From: UBA8522 sp035528895 | GTDB taxonomy: Bacteria; Acidobacteriota; Aminicenantia; Aminicenantales; UBA8522 | Direction of reading: 5' to 3' | NCBI GenBank assembly: GCA_035528895.1 | Contig: DATKXS010000151.1 | Span: 4,968-68,967, forward strand | DNA: 64,000 bases | Part shown: positions 7,137 through 16,027 of the stretch, in pieces | Layout of the letters: every line of letters starts with the position of its first letter | How positions within the stretch are numbered: position 1 is the stretch's first letter | Program-made: the position numbers and the translations under genes | Notes under the pieces: model-generated | The model's input: only the letters and a program-made list of their open reading frames with translations | Databases searched by the model: none | Told to the model about the DNA's origin: nothing

Positions 7137-8402
7137 CTAAAGATCCGTTTTGTATCTGAGGCGGAAGTGGGAGGGGGTGATCTTTTCGAGCTTCTTGAAA
7201 TTCTTGGTGAAGTGGCTCTGGTCGCAATACCCGAGCTCGGCGGCCAGCTCGGCCAGCGAGATATCGCTGTTCAGGAGAAGGTATTTCGCGTAATCGAGTT
7301 TCAGCTTGTTGATATAGCCCGTCAAAGCCATCCCCGTCTCTTGCCGAAACAAGTGAAGCGCCCGGCTGACGCTGAGCCCGGCTTCCCCGGCGACATCCCG
7401 GGCGGTGATCTTGCCGGTGAAGTTCTGCTCGATGAAATCGCGCATCCGCTGGCACCGGACCTTCCTCTTTTTCCCTTTGCTCAACGAAACCTTGGCGATG
7501 AAATTCTCCAGGACCCGGGTGACCTTGAAGAGCAACTCCTCCAGGTCCGTCACCTTGCTGAGCTCGGTGAGATAGGAATAGTTGAGCCCGAGGAGCTCCT
7601 GGGCTCCGACCCCGGCCTCGATGGCCGCCCGGGAGATGATGACGATGAGCTCGATGATCCGGACCTTGATCACCTCGAAGTTCATCCCGCTCTCGAAGAA
7701 GATCGAGCCCAGGAATTCGTTCAGGATCTCCCGAGCCCCGGCCCTGTCCCCCAGCTTCACCTTCTGGATGATCTCGTCCTGTTTGTCCAGGATCTTCCGG
7801 GCAATGTCGGGGTTTTCCCTCTTCAGTTTTTCCAGGAAGTTGGCGATCTTGTATTGCTGAATGTATTTTTCGTTCCGCTCCCTCAGAAAAGCGAGGTCGT
7901 TGATCTGGTGTTTTTGGGTCAGGGACATGAGCTGGGAGACGGCCTCTTTCGCCCTCCTGAGAGAGATATCCCTGACGCCCTGAGCCCTGAGGCCGAGCGG
8001 CTTTGCCGCCGCGCCGAATCTGGCCAGGTTGGCGGAGACTTCTTCGGCAAAATCCTCCTTCATTTCGGCAAAGATGGCGAATCCGCTGATCAACCCGCCC
8101 TTGAGCTTCTTGTGCTGGACGATGGGTACCGCGAAGAGAACAAATCCCAGCGGGCAGGTTGTGATGTAGCCCTCCCCCCAGCGGAATGATTCCTCGACAG
8201 CCTGAGCCATCTTCTGGCGGCAGTTCTTGCCCAGCTTCTCCTCTCCGCCGGCAACGGCTTTCCGGCAAAAGTCGCAGCCTCCGGAACTGTGGATGATCTT
8301 GCCCCCGAGGTCGACCAGGACCAAGTGAAGGCCCGTCTTTTGCCGGTACTCCGCGGCGAGGGATTTGAACCGGACCGCGGCTATGGTTTTCCCCGTCTCC
8401 AT
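7137..8402 (-). CDS. PocR-domain AraC-type transcriptional regulator
   Basis: A 421-residue regulator using ATG at 8402; a TTG at 8435 is possible but lies upstream of the likely transcription start. Residues about 15-165 form a PocR sensory domain with a Cys cluster (CDFCRKAV, KNCRQ, TTCPLG). PocR domains bind small ligands and are frequent regulators of corrinoid methyltransferase operons. The C-terminal 100 residues carry two AraC helix-turn-helices (ITARDVAGEAGLSVSRALHLF and ISLAELAAELGYCDQSHF). It diverges from the corrinoid-protein gene by 62 bases and is the obvious candidate activator of the methyltransferase/acs cluster. Confidence 0.88.
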   Translation of the reverse strand: METGKTIAAVRFKSLAAEYRQKTGLHLVLVDLGGKIIHSSGGCDFCRKAVAGGEEKLGKNCRQKMAQAVEESFRWGEGYITTCPLGFVLFAVPIVQHKKLKGGLISGFAIFAEMKEDFAEEVSANLARFGAAAKPLGLRAQGVRDISLRRAKEAVSQLMSLTQKHQINDLAFLRERNEKYIQQYKIANFLEKLKRENPDIARKILDKQDEIIQKVKLGDRAGAREILNEFLGSIFFESGMNFEVIKVRIIELIVIISRAAIEAGVGAQELLGLNYSYLTELSKVTDLEELLFKVTRVLENFIAKVSLSKGKKRKVRCQRMRDFIEQNFTGKITARDVAGEAGLSVSRALHLFRQETGMALTGYINKLKLDYAKYLLLNSDISLAELAAELGYCDQSHFTKNFKKLEKITPSHFRLRYKTDL

Positions 8403-8407
8403 TCTGG

Positions 8408-8442
8408 TATAATCCCGGAGAGCATTATCTAGCAAAATTATA
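8408..8442. promoter_or_regulatory. Divergent promoter region between the PocR regulator and the corrinoid gene
   Basis: Two consensus -10 boxes face away from each other: TATAAT on the plus strand (8408-8413, toward the corrinoid gene) and TATAAT on the minus strand (8442-8437, toward the regulator). Neither has a good -35, which fits promoters that need an activator such as the adjacent AraC-type protein. Confidence 0.5.
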
Positions 8443-8464
8443 CAAGAGAAGACCGGAAAAGGCC

Positions 8465-9103
8465 ATGCGGACCCTGACCGAGATCGCGGCGAGTGTCGAG
8501 GCCGGGGATTCGGCCAGGGTCAAGGAGCTGACCCGGAAGGCCCTTTCTCAGGGACACCGCCCGGAAAAAATCCTGGACGACGGCCTAATCCAGGGGATGT
8601 CGGCAATCGGGGAGAAGTTCAAGAGCAACGAGGTCTTCATTCCGGAGGTCCTGATCGCCTCCCGGGCCATGAATGTTGGGCTGGAGATCCTTCGCCCGCT
8701 CTTTTCCCCCGAGCGGGAGCATTTCAGGAGGAAAATTGTCCTGGCCACGGTCAAAGGGGACCTCCACGATATCGGCAAAAAAATCGTCGGGATGATGCTC
8801 GAAGGAGCCGGGTATAAGGTCGTGGACCTGGGAATCGATGTCCCCAAGCGAACGATCGTCCGGGCCGTCAAGATTAATCGGCCGTCCGTCCTCGGGCTGT
8901 CCGCCCTTCTCACGACGACCATGTCCTATATGAGGGATGTTGTCGAGGCCATAGAACACGCTGGGCTCAGACGCCGGGTCCGGATCGTCATCGGAGGTGC
9001 TCCCGTAACGCGCTCCTACGCCGACGAGATCGGGGCCGACGGCTATGCGCCCGATGCGGCCTCTGCTCTAGAGGTGGTCAAGAGACTGTCGGCCAAGAAA
9101 TAA
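8465..9103 (+). CDS. Methyltransferase-type corrinoid protein
   Basis: A 212-residue cobalamin-binding protein. Residues 1-85 form the helical cap domain typical of MtbC/MttC/MtgC proteins. Residues 88-210 form the Rossmann-like B12 domain with GDLHDIGKK (cobalt-ligand His101), GLSALLTTTM (contacting the nucleotide tail) and IGGAPV. Such proteins carry a methyl group between a substrate-specific methyltransferase and an acceptor. It diverges from the PocR regulator and is followed after 10 bases by a CooC-like ATPase. A second corrinoid protein lies at 21284. Confidence 0.93.
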   Translation: MRTLTEIAASVEAGDSARVKELTRKALSQGHRPEKILDDGLIQGMSAIGEKFKSNEVFIPEVLIASRAMNVGLEILRPLFSPEREHFRRKIVLATVKGDLHDIGKKIVGMMLEGAGYKVVDLGIDVPKRTIVRAVKINRPSVLGLSALLTTTMSYMRDVVEAIEHAGLRRRVRIVIGGAPVTRSYADEIGADGYAPDAASALEVVKRLSAKK

Positions 9104-9113
9104 GGGAGGGAAG

Positions 9114-9899
9114 ATGAAGATTGCGGTGTCCGGGAAAGGAGGAGTCGGCAAGTCGACGATCGCCGGGATCTTGGCTCATTATTTTGTCCGGAACGGCTAC
9201 AAGGTCCTGGCCGTCGATGCCGATCCCGACGCCAACTTGGCAGCCGCTCTCGGGATCCCGAAGTCAGAGACGCAAAGGATCTTGACCATATCTCAGCAGA
9301 GGGATCTCATCAAGGAGAGAACGGGCGCTTCTCCCCGGCAATTCGGCCAACTGTTTAAGATCAACCCCCGGGTCGATGATATCCCCGAGGACTACTCGTT
9401 CCCATTTAGGGGCATCCGGCTCTTGGTCATGGGGGCCGTTCGCAAGGGAGGGGAAGGATGTGCCTGCCCCGAGAATGTCCTGCTCAAGAGTCTGCTCTCT
9501 GAGATCATCCTGCGCCGGGATGAAGCCGTCATCGTCGACATGGAGGCTGGAATTGAACATCTGGGCCGGGCCACGGCGTCGGCCATCCAGGAAATGATCA
9601 TTGTCGTTGAGCCCGGCTCCCGGAGCGTCGACACGGCTCTGACCATCATGAGGCTGTCTCGGGACATCGGCCTTCAGGAGTTCCGGATTATCGGCAATAA
9701 AGTCCAGGACGATGACCAGGAGCGCTGGATTCGCTCTCATTTTCCGCCCGCCCTTATCTTAGGCATGATCCCCTACAGCGAGTCCATCCGGGACGCTGAC
9801 CGGAGTGAACAGCCGCTCATCGACATTCTGGATGACCGGCTCCGGACGGAATTCAGGTCGATCTTCTCGGCCCTGATCAGCGGTCGACATCCGGCCTGA
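9114..9899 (+). CDS. CooC-type nickel-insertion ATPase (copy 1)
   Basis: A 261-residue P-loop ATPase with the deviant Walker A GKGGVGKST at residues 7-15, a DADPDANLA switch segment, and a Cys-x-Cys motif (GEGCACPEN) that in CooC binds nickel at the dimer interface. Members mature the C-cluster of CO dehydrogenase or the A-cluster of acetyl-CoA synthase. GGGAGGGAAG just before the ATG is a good ribosome site. It is separated from the acs operon proper by 121 bases; a second, diverged copy is inside that operon at 15263. Confidence 0.87.
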   Translation: MKIAVSGKGGVGKSTIAGILAHYFVRNGYKVLAVDADPDANLAAALGIPKSETQRILTISQQRDLIKERTGASPRQFGQLFKINPRVDDIPEDYSFPFRGIRLLVMGAVRKGGEGCACPENVLLKSLLSEIILRRDEAVIVDMEAGIEHLGRATASAIQEMIIVVEPGSRSVDTALTIMRLSRDIGLQEFRIIGNKVQDDDQERWIRSHFPPALILGMIPYSESIRDADRSEQPLIDILDDRLRTEFRSIFSALISGRHPA

Positions 9900-10020
9900 A
9901 ATTGGCCGGTATTTTTCCGGTAAAAATAGCATGATTATACGAATTCTTACCCCCTCATTCCTATATTCCCAGTCGCAAAAAGGATATCCTGGATCCGGGA
10001 GATAAAGAGCGAGGTCTATC

Positions 10021-11061
10021 ATGAGCTTCAACCCTCAAGGTTTGGCCACGGCTATCGGCAGTCTGCCCCATCAGAGCCCCGAGGCGGCCTGCCGGGCCGT
10101 CTTGGACAGCATCCCGGAAATCCCGATCTGGCCCCAGCTTCCAGCTTTGGATTTCCGGGAAAGCATGGAGATTCAATACTCGGAGGGTCTTCCCGGTGTG
10201 GTCCTCGATCCCGTCGGCCGGAGGATGCATTTCGATACCGGCGGGGACATTACCCTGGGGCTGGAGAAGTTCTACGAGAACTATATGGCCGAGAACCTCG
10301 AGTACTTCCGGATCTCTCCGGGTTTCAGCCGGGGTATCTACGAGATGGAGAGAATGTTGGCCGCGCAGAAACCGGCCGGTCTCCGCTATTTCAAGAACCA
10401 GGTGACCGGCCCCATTACCGTCGGCCTCGGCCGCACGGACGAAAAGAAGCGCTCCATCTATTACAACGAGATGATGAGGGATGTCATAGTCAAGGGCGCC
10501 GAGATGAAAGCCCGCTGGATGTTGACCCGGTTCCGGGCGCTCGGGGTGCCGCAGCTCTGCTTTATCGACGAGCCGATCCTGTCGGCCTTCGGTTCCTCGA
10601 CCTATGTCAGTGTCCAGCGCTCCGACCTCGTTCAATACCTGCGGGACGTCATCGCGGCCGTCCACAAAGAGGGCGGCTTGGCCGGAATCCACTGCTGCGG
10701 GAATACCGAATGGACGATTCTCGTCGATGCCGGCACGGACGTCATCAGCTTTGATGCCTTCGACTATGGGGAGACCATCGCTTACTACCCCGGTCCGATG
10801 AAAGACTATCTGGAGAGGGGAGGGGTGCTGGCCTGGGGCATCGTTCCGACTTCGGCCAAGATCGCCGCGGAAACCCCGGAAACCCTGCTCGGGCGGCTTC
10901 GTTCGGCCGTCGAAAACCTGGCCGGCAAGGGGATCCCGAAGAGCCTGATCTGGGAAAAGTGCCTGGTCACGCCGAGCTGTGGGACCGGTACGCTTCCCGT
11001 AGATTTGTCGGAGAAGGTTTTTGCCCAGTTGGGCGAGGTGAGCCGCCGGTTGCGGGCTTAA
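10021..11061 (+). CDS. UroD/MetE-like methyltransferase (possible core methionine synthase)
   Basis: A 346-residue protein of the UROD/MetE barrel superfamily, about half the length of ordinary MetE, corresponding to its C-terminal catalytic half. It keeps the likely zinc ligands: His and Cys in GIHCCGNTEW and the late Cys in TPSCGTGT, matching HxC and the distal Cys of MetE. It starts ATAIGSLPH, as many core-MetE proteins do. Such short proteins are thought to methylate homocysteine from a methyl-corrinoid instead of folate. Its place directly before acsA supports a corrinoid methyl donor. The exact acceptor is inference. Confidence 0.75.
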   Translation: MSFNPQGLATAIGSLPHQSPEAACRAVLDSIPEIPIWPQLPALDFRESMEIQYSEGLPGVVLDPVGRRMHFDTGGDITLGLEKFYENYMAENLEYFRISPGFSRGIYEMERMLAAQKPAGLRYFKNQVTGPITVGLGRTDEKKRSIYYNEMMRDVIVKGAEMKARWMLTRFRALGVPQLCFIDEPILSAFGSSTYVSVQRSDLVQYLRDVIAAVHKEGGLAGIHCCGNTEWTILVDAGTDVISFDAFDYGETIAYYPGPMKDYLERGGVLAWGIVPTSAKIAAETPETLLGRLRSAVENLAGKGIPKSLIWEKCLVTPSCGTGTLPVDLSEKVFAQLGEVSRRLRA

Positions 11062-11105
11062 ACACCTGAGCCGGAAAACGGGAGAAATCGTTCGGACAGG
11101 AGACA

Positions 11106-13040
11106 ATGTCGAAACCGAAAAGCATAGACAAAACGGTCAACGAGATGCTCGAGCAGGCCAAGGCCAAAGGCCTGGAGACGATCTGGGACAGGGCGGACGA
11201 GCAGACGCCCCACTGCGGGTTCGGGGAGCAGGGGGTTTGCTGCCATGTCTGCTATATGGGGCCCTGCCGGATCAACCCGGCTGGAAAAAAGCCGCAAAAG
11301 GGCGTCTGCGGCGCCACTGCCGAAATGATCATCGCCCGGAATTTCTGCCGGAGGATCGCTGCCGGGACGGCCGCTCATTCCGAACACGGACGGGAGGTGG
11401 CCAAGACCCTGCTTTTGGCGGCCACGAACCCCGATTCGGGATATGCCATCCGGGATGTCCGGAAGCTCAAAAAGGTCGCTCAGACTTTCGGCGTCTCCAT
11501 CCAGGACAAACCCAACGACCGGATCGCCCTCGAGGTGGCCGAACAGGCTTTGGCCGATTTCGGCCGGCAGGAGGGCGAGATCTCCTTTATCAAAGTGGCC
11601 CCCGAGAAGCGGCAGGCTCTCTGGCGTAAGCTGGGCGTCGTGCCGCGGGGTATCGACCGCGAGGTGGTCGAGATGTTGCATCGGACCACCATGGGAGTGG
11701 ACCAGGATCACCGCAACATCATGCTCCAGGGTGCCCGGACAGCTTTGGCCGACGGTTGGGGCGGGTCGATGGTTGCAACTGAGCTCCAGGACATCTTGTT
11801 CGGGACGCCGTCCCCGATCCGCGGGCAGGTCAACCTCGGCGTCCTCTCCAAAACCGATGTCAACATCGTCGTCCACGGACACGAGCCGGTCCTCTCGGAG
11901 ATGCTCGTCGCGGCTTCCAGGGATAAAGAACTCCAAGCGCTCGCCAGGTCGGCGGGAGCGACCGGGATCAACCTTGCGGGCATCTGCTGCACGGCTAACG
12001 AGATCCTTATCCGCCACGGGCTGCCGATCGCCGGGAACATCCTGCAGCAGGAGCTGGCCGTGGCCACAGGGGCAGTGGACGCGATGATCGTCGACGTCCA
12101 GTGCATTATGCCCTCGCTGCCCCAGATCTGCAAGAACTTCCACACGCTGCTCATCACCACTTCGCCCAAGGCCAAGATCGACGGGGCCCGGTCTGTGGAT
12201 ATTCAGGCGGAGAACGCCTATCAGGGGGCCAGGACGATCATCCGGGAGGCCATCACCAACTACGCTAACCGCGGTGCGGTCGACATCCCCCGGGACAAGA
12301 TGGACCTCGTCGCCGGTTTTAGTCATGAGGCTATCACTTACATGCTGGGCGGCTCTTTCCGCGGTTCCTATGTACCCCTTAACGATAACATCATCAACGG
12401 CCGGATCAAGGGAGTCGCCGGAGTCGTCGGCTGCTCCAACCCGAAGACAACCCACGACAAGGGGCACGTCGGCCTGGTCGAAGAGCTCATCGCCAACGAT
12501 ATCCTCGTCGTTCAGACCGGCTGTTCCGCCATCGCCTGCGCTAAGGCCGGGTTGCTGACTCCGGAATCGGCCATCAAGTACGCGGGTAAAGGCTTGGCCG
12601 AGGTCTGCCAAGCTGTCGGCATGCCCCCGGTTCTCCACTCCGGGTCGTGCGTCGACAACAGCCGCATCCTGATCGCTTTGACCGAGATGGTCAGAGTCGG
12701 GGGTTTGGGTCAGGACATCAGCGACCTGCCGGTGGCCGGTGCGGCTCCGGAGTGGATGAGCGAGAAGGCTATCGCCATCGGGCAGTACTTCGTCGCCTCC
12801 GGCGTGTTCACTGTCTTCGGCATCGGGCTCCCGATCACGGGAAGCGAGCTTTTTTGCCGCCACATCTTTGACGAGTACAAGGACCTTTTCGGCGGCCATT
12901 GGGCGGCTCAGCCCGATGGAACCAAGATAGCCGGTATGATCATCGACCATATCCACGCCAAACGGGAGAAGCTGGGCATCAGCAAGGGCAAGGAAAGGGT
13001 GTTGTTCGATATGGAGATGCGGCGTCAACTGGACGTGTGA
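11106..13040 (+). CDS. acsA: Carbon monoxide dehydrogenase catalytic subunit
   Basis: A 644-residue Ni-Fe CO dehydrogenase (CooS/AcsA). The N-terminal Cys-rich segment (CGFGEQGVCCHVCYMGPC and KGVCGA) binds the B and D iron-sulfur clusters. The C-cluster ligands are visible: His257 (VHGHEP), then Cys in GICCTAN, DVQCIMP, VGCSNP, TGCSAIAC and GSCVDNSR. Length is normal. AGGAGA precedes the ATG. Directly followed by acsB, with which it should form the bifunctional complex that reduces CO2 to CO and passes CO to acetyl-CoA synthase through a channel, or runs in reverse. Confidence 0.97.
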   Translation: MSKPKSIDKTVNEMLEQAKAKGLETIWDRADEQTPHCGFGEQGVCCHVCYMGPCRINPAGKKPQKGVCGATAEMIIARNFCRRIAAGTAAHSEHGREVAKTLLLAATNPDSGYAIRDVRKLKKVAQTFGVSIQDKPNDRIALEVAEQALADFGRQEGEISFIKVAPEKRQALWRKLGVVPRGIDREVVEMLHRTTMGVDQDHRNIMLQGARTALADGWGGSMVATELQDILFGTPSPIRGQVNLGVLSKTDVNIVVHGHEPVLSEMLVAASRDKELQALARSAGATGINLAGICCTANEILIRHGLPIAGNILQQELAVATGAVDAMIVDVQCIMPSLPQICKNFHTLLITTSPKAKIDGARSVDIQAENAYQGARTIIREAITNYANRGAVDIPRDKMDLVAGFSHEAITYMLGGSFRGSYVPLNDNIINGRIKGVAGVVGCSNPKTTHDKGHVGLVEELIANDILVVQTGCSAIACAKAGLLTPESAIKYAGKGLAEVCQAVGMPPVLHSGSCVDNSRILIALTEMVRVGGLGQDISDLPVAGAAPEWMSEKAIAIGQYFVASGVFTVFGIGLPITGSELFCRHIFDEYKDLFGGHWAAQPDGTKIAGMIIDHIHAKREKLGISKGKERVLFDMEMRRQLDV

Positions 13041-13042
13041 TC

Positions 13043-15247
13043 ATGTCGAGGATCATAGCCACGCGAGCCATCCGGGGCGCCCACAAGCTGGTGGCCCGGG
13101 CCGAACGGGAGCTCCTCCGGGCCATCGAAGAAAAGGGAGCGGACGCCCGGGTAGAATTCCCCAACACGGGCTACTATCTTCCCATCTCGCACGGGATTCT
13201 CGGGCTGAAGATCGAGACTCTGGGCGGCCTGCGGGAGCTGCTGGCCGAAGCCCAAGAGCTGCTGCCTCCGGTCCCCTCGGACAATCTCTGGCTCCCCTAT
13301 CTGGGGAATACGCTCGACGCCGGGATGGCGACACTGTTCGCCGATGAGATCATCGAGGCCATCAAGTACACCCAGGACCCTCTCCCATATCTTACCGGGT
13401 CCAACCCGAGAGACGGCCGTCTCTGGCTCGGGGCGGCCAACGATGTCATTATGCGCGAGCGGGGCATCGAGTTCGTCGACAACACCGCCCCCGGGTTTGC
13501 CGCCTGTGTCGGCTGCTGTCCGACGAACGAGATCGCGGTCAGGATCGCCAGGGAACTCCAGGAAAAGAACCTCTATGTCTTCATGTCCGCGGCGACGGAC
13601 GGAAAATCCATGGCGCGGCAACTGGCCGAAGAGGGGATCGAGATGGGTTGGGAGACAAGGCTCGTCCCCTTCGGTGATGATGTCACGGCCACCGTTCACG
13701 CCCTGGGGTTCTCGACGAGGGTGGCTCTTTCCTTCGGGGGCGCCCAGCCGGGGGATTACCAGCGTGTCCTTCGCTACAACAAGAACAGGGTTTTCGCCTT
13801 CGTATTGGCCCTGGGCCCGGTCGATGACGAAAAGCATGCTCAGGCGGCCGGGGCCATCAACTACGGGTTCCCGACGATCGCCGACACGGATATCGACAGC
13901 ATCCTGCCGACGGGCATCTGCACCTACGAGCACGTCGTTTCGCCCGTTCCCCTGGAAAGGATCGTTTCCAAGGCGATCGAGGTCCGGGGACTCAAGATCA
14001 CCGTCACCAAGGTTCCGATTCCCGTGCCGTTCGGCCCCGCCTTCCAGGGAGAGCGGGTCCGGAAAGAGGACATGTATGTGGAGCTGGCCGGGACAGACAA
14101 ACCGGGCTTCGAATATTTGACCGGCCGGAGCCTGGAGGAGGTCGAGGACGGGAAGATCGAAGTCATCGGGCCGGAGATCGAGGACATGGAAGAGGGCAGC
14201 CAGCTTCCGCTAACCCTCTGGGTGGAAGTCGCGGGCCGCCAGATGCAGCCCGATTTCGAGCCGATCCTGGAGCGGCGCCTGCATGATTTCATGAACATGG
14301 CCCATGGCGTTTTTCATATGGGGCAGCGGGACATCAACTGGGTCCGGATCAGCAACGAGGCCAAGGGAGCCGGGTTCCGGTTCCGTCACTTCGGCTCGAT
14401 CATCCACGCCAAGCTGCACGGCGAGTTCGGCAAGATCGTCGACAAGGTCCAGGTGCGGATATACACCCGGGAGAAGGAGATCCGGGAGCTCATCGAGACC
14501 GCCCGGACAGTCTACCGCCGGCGTGATGAACGGCTGGCCGATCTGACCGACGAGGCCGTCGAGACCTTCTATTCGTGCACCCTCTGCCAATCCTTTGCCC
14601 CGAATCATGTTTGCGTCATCACCCCGGAACGCTCCGGCCTCTGCGGCGCCTATAACTGGCTCGACGGCAAGGCCGCCCACCAGATCAATCCCACCGGCGC
14701 CAACCAGCCCATCTTGAAGGCCCAGGTCATCGACCCGGTCAAGGGGCAATGGCAGGGGATCAATGAATTCGTCCTCAACGCCTCGCACAAGACGCTCCAG
14801 GTCTTCAGCGCTTACAGTATTATCGACAACCCCATGACCTCCTGCGGCTGCTTCGAATGCATCTCCTGCGTCCTCCCTTCCTGCAACGGGATCATGACGG
14901 TCTACCGGAATTTTCCCGGGATGACGCCGAGCGGGATGAAGTTCTCGACCCTGGCGGGGACGGTCGGGGGAGGCATCCAGACGCCCGGGTTCATCGGCCA
15001 CAGCAAGCACTATATCAGCAGCCGGAAATTCATCAGCGCGGAGGGCGGAGCCAGGCGAATCGTCTGGATGAACCGCGAGCTCAAGGAAGAACTGGACTCA
15101 CAGTTGCGCGAGATCGGCCGGCGCGAAGGGATCGAGAACTTCCCGGAGATGATCGCCGACGAGACCGTGGCCGTGACCGAGGAAGAAGTGCTTCCCTATA
15201 TCACCAGGATGAACCATCCGGCGCTGGCCATGCCGCCTTTGTTTTGA
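13043..15247 (+). CDS. acsB: Acetyl-CoA synthase
   Basis: A 734-residue acetyl-CoA synthase from the ATG at 13043, two bases after the acsA stop; a longer in-frame reading exists but lies inside acsA. All A-cluster ligands are present with the correct spacing: Cys512, Cys515, Cys524, Cys534 and the Cys601-Gly-Cys603 motif, a constant offset of six from the Moorella enzyme. It joins CO, a methyl group from the corrinoid iron-sulfur protein and CoA. The length includes the N-terminal domain that contacts CO dehydrogenase, as in the bacterial form. Confidence 0.97.
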   Translation: MSRIIATRAIRGAHKLVARAERELLRAIEEKGADARVEFPNTGYYLPISHGILGLKIETLGGLRELLAEAQELLPPVPSDNLWLPYLGNTLDAGMATLFADEIIEAIKYTQDPLPYLTGSNPRDGRLWLGAANDVIMRERGIEFVDNTAPGFAACVGCCPTNEIAVRIARELQEKNLYVFMSAATDGKSMARQLAEEGIEMGWETRLVPFGDDVTATVHALGFSTRVALSFGGAQPGDYQRVLRYNKNRVFAFVLALGPVDDEKHAQAAGAINYGFPTIADTDIDSILPTGICTYEHVVSPVPLERIVSKAIEVRGLKITVTKVPIPVPFGPAFQGERVRKEDMYVELAGTDKPGFEYLTGRSLEEVEDGKIEVIGPEIEDMEEGSQLPLTLWVEVAGRQMQPDFEPILERRLHDFMNMAHGVFHMGQRDINWVRISNEAKGAGFRFRHFGSIIHAKLHGEFGKIVDKVQVRIYTREKEIRELIETARTVYRRRDERLADLTDEAVETFYSCTLCQSFAPNHVCVITPERSGLCGAYNWLDGKAAHQINPTGANQPILKAQVIDPVKGQWQGINEFVLNASHKTLQVFSAYSIIDNPMTSCGCFECISCVLPSCNGIMTVYRNFPGMTPSGMKFSTLAGTVGGGIQTPGFIGHSKHYISSRKFISAEGGARRIVWMNRELKEELDSQLREIGRREGIENFPEMIADETVAVTEEEVLPYITRMNHPALAMPPLF

Positions 15248-15262
15248 GAGGGAGACCCGGAC

Positions 15263-16015
15263 ATGAAGACGATCGCCATCGCCGGCAAGGGAGGGACGGG
15301 GAAATCGACCCTCGCCGCCCTGGCCGTCCGCCGGCTGAAAGAGAGGAAAGGCGGGTCAATCCTGGCCGTCGACGCCGACTCCAACGTCAATCTCAACGAC
15401 CTGCTCGGCGTCCCGCTCAAGGAGACGGTCGGGGCCATCCGGGAAGAGATGAGAACCCGGATCTCCGAACTTCCCGGAGGGATGACCAAGCAGCAATTCC
15501 TTGAATACAAGATCCAGACGAGCCTGGTCGAGGGACCGGATTTCGACCTCATCGCCATGGGCCGGCCTGAGGGTCCGGGATGCTACTGCTACGCCAACAA
15601 CCTGCTCCAGGATATCCTTCGAACGCTCTCCGCCAACTATGACTACGTGGTGATCGACAACGAAGCCGGGATGGAGCACCTGAGCCGCCGGACCAGCCAG
15701 GCCATCGATTGTCTCCTGATCGTCTCCGACGCCACGGCCCGGGGGATCGCCACGGCCGGGAAAATCAGCCGGCTTCTGACTGAGCTCGAAACCCGCGTCG
15801 GCCGGAAATATCTCGTCCTCAACCGCGTCGCCGGGCCTCTGTCGGACCCCGTCGAAGCCGCCATCCGCGAAGAGAAGTTCACGCTCCTCGAGACGATCCC
15901 GGAGGACGATGCGCTCTTGAAGATGGACCGGCAGGGAATCCCCGTCTATTCGGTTTCCGCCGGCTCCCCGGCCTACCGGTCCGTCAGCCGGATGATGGAC
16001 AGACTGGACCTCTAA
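15263..16015 (+). CDS. CooC/AcsF-type nickel-insertion ATPase (copy 2)
   Basis: A 250-residue P-loop ATPase with Walker A GKGGTGKST at residues 8-16, the switch DADSNVNLNDLLG, and a Cys-x-Cys (GPGCYCYANN). Embedded between acsB and acsD in the same reading direction, 15 bases after acsB. Probably matures the nickel centre of AcsB or AcsA (AcsF/CooC role). It differs from the copy at 9114 in the residues around the Cys pair, so the two may serve different apoproteins. Confidence 0.9.
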   Translation: MKTIAIAGKGGTGKSTLAALAVRRLKERKGGSILAVDADSNVNLNDLLGVPLKETVGAIREEMRTRISELPGGMTKQQFLEYKIQTSLVEGPDFDLIAMGRPEGPGCYCYANNLLQDILRTLSANYDYVVIDNEAGMEHLSRRTSQAIDCLLIVSDATARGIATAGKISRLLTELETRVGRKYLVLNRVAGPLSDPVEAAIREEKFTLLETIPEDDALLKMDRQGIPVYSVSAGSPAYRSVSRMMDRLDL

Positions 16016-16027
16016 GGGAATCGAAGC

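Noticed and set aside
9910..9928. Hairpin TATTTTT-CCGGT-AAAAATA after the first cooC
   Set aside because: Purely A/T stem with no T tract after it; too weak to call as a terminator.
9900..10020. Possible cobalamin riboswitch before the acs operon
   Set aside because: The gap is only 121 bases, no B12-box or multi-stem structure was recognised, and regulation by the PocR protein is more economical.
11058..13028. A 656-codon open frame antisense to acsA
   Set aside because: Lies exactly opposite a certain gene. High G+C and regular codon bias leave few antisense stops, and the translation matches no recognisable family.
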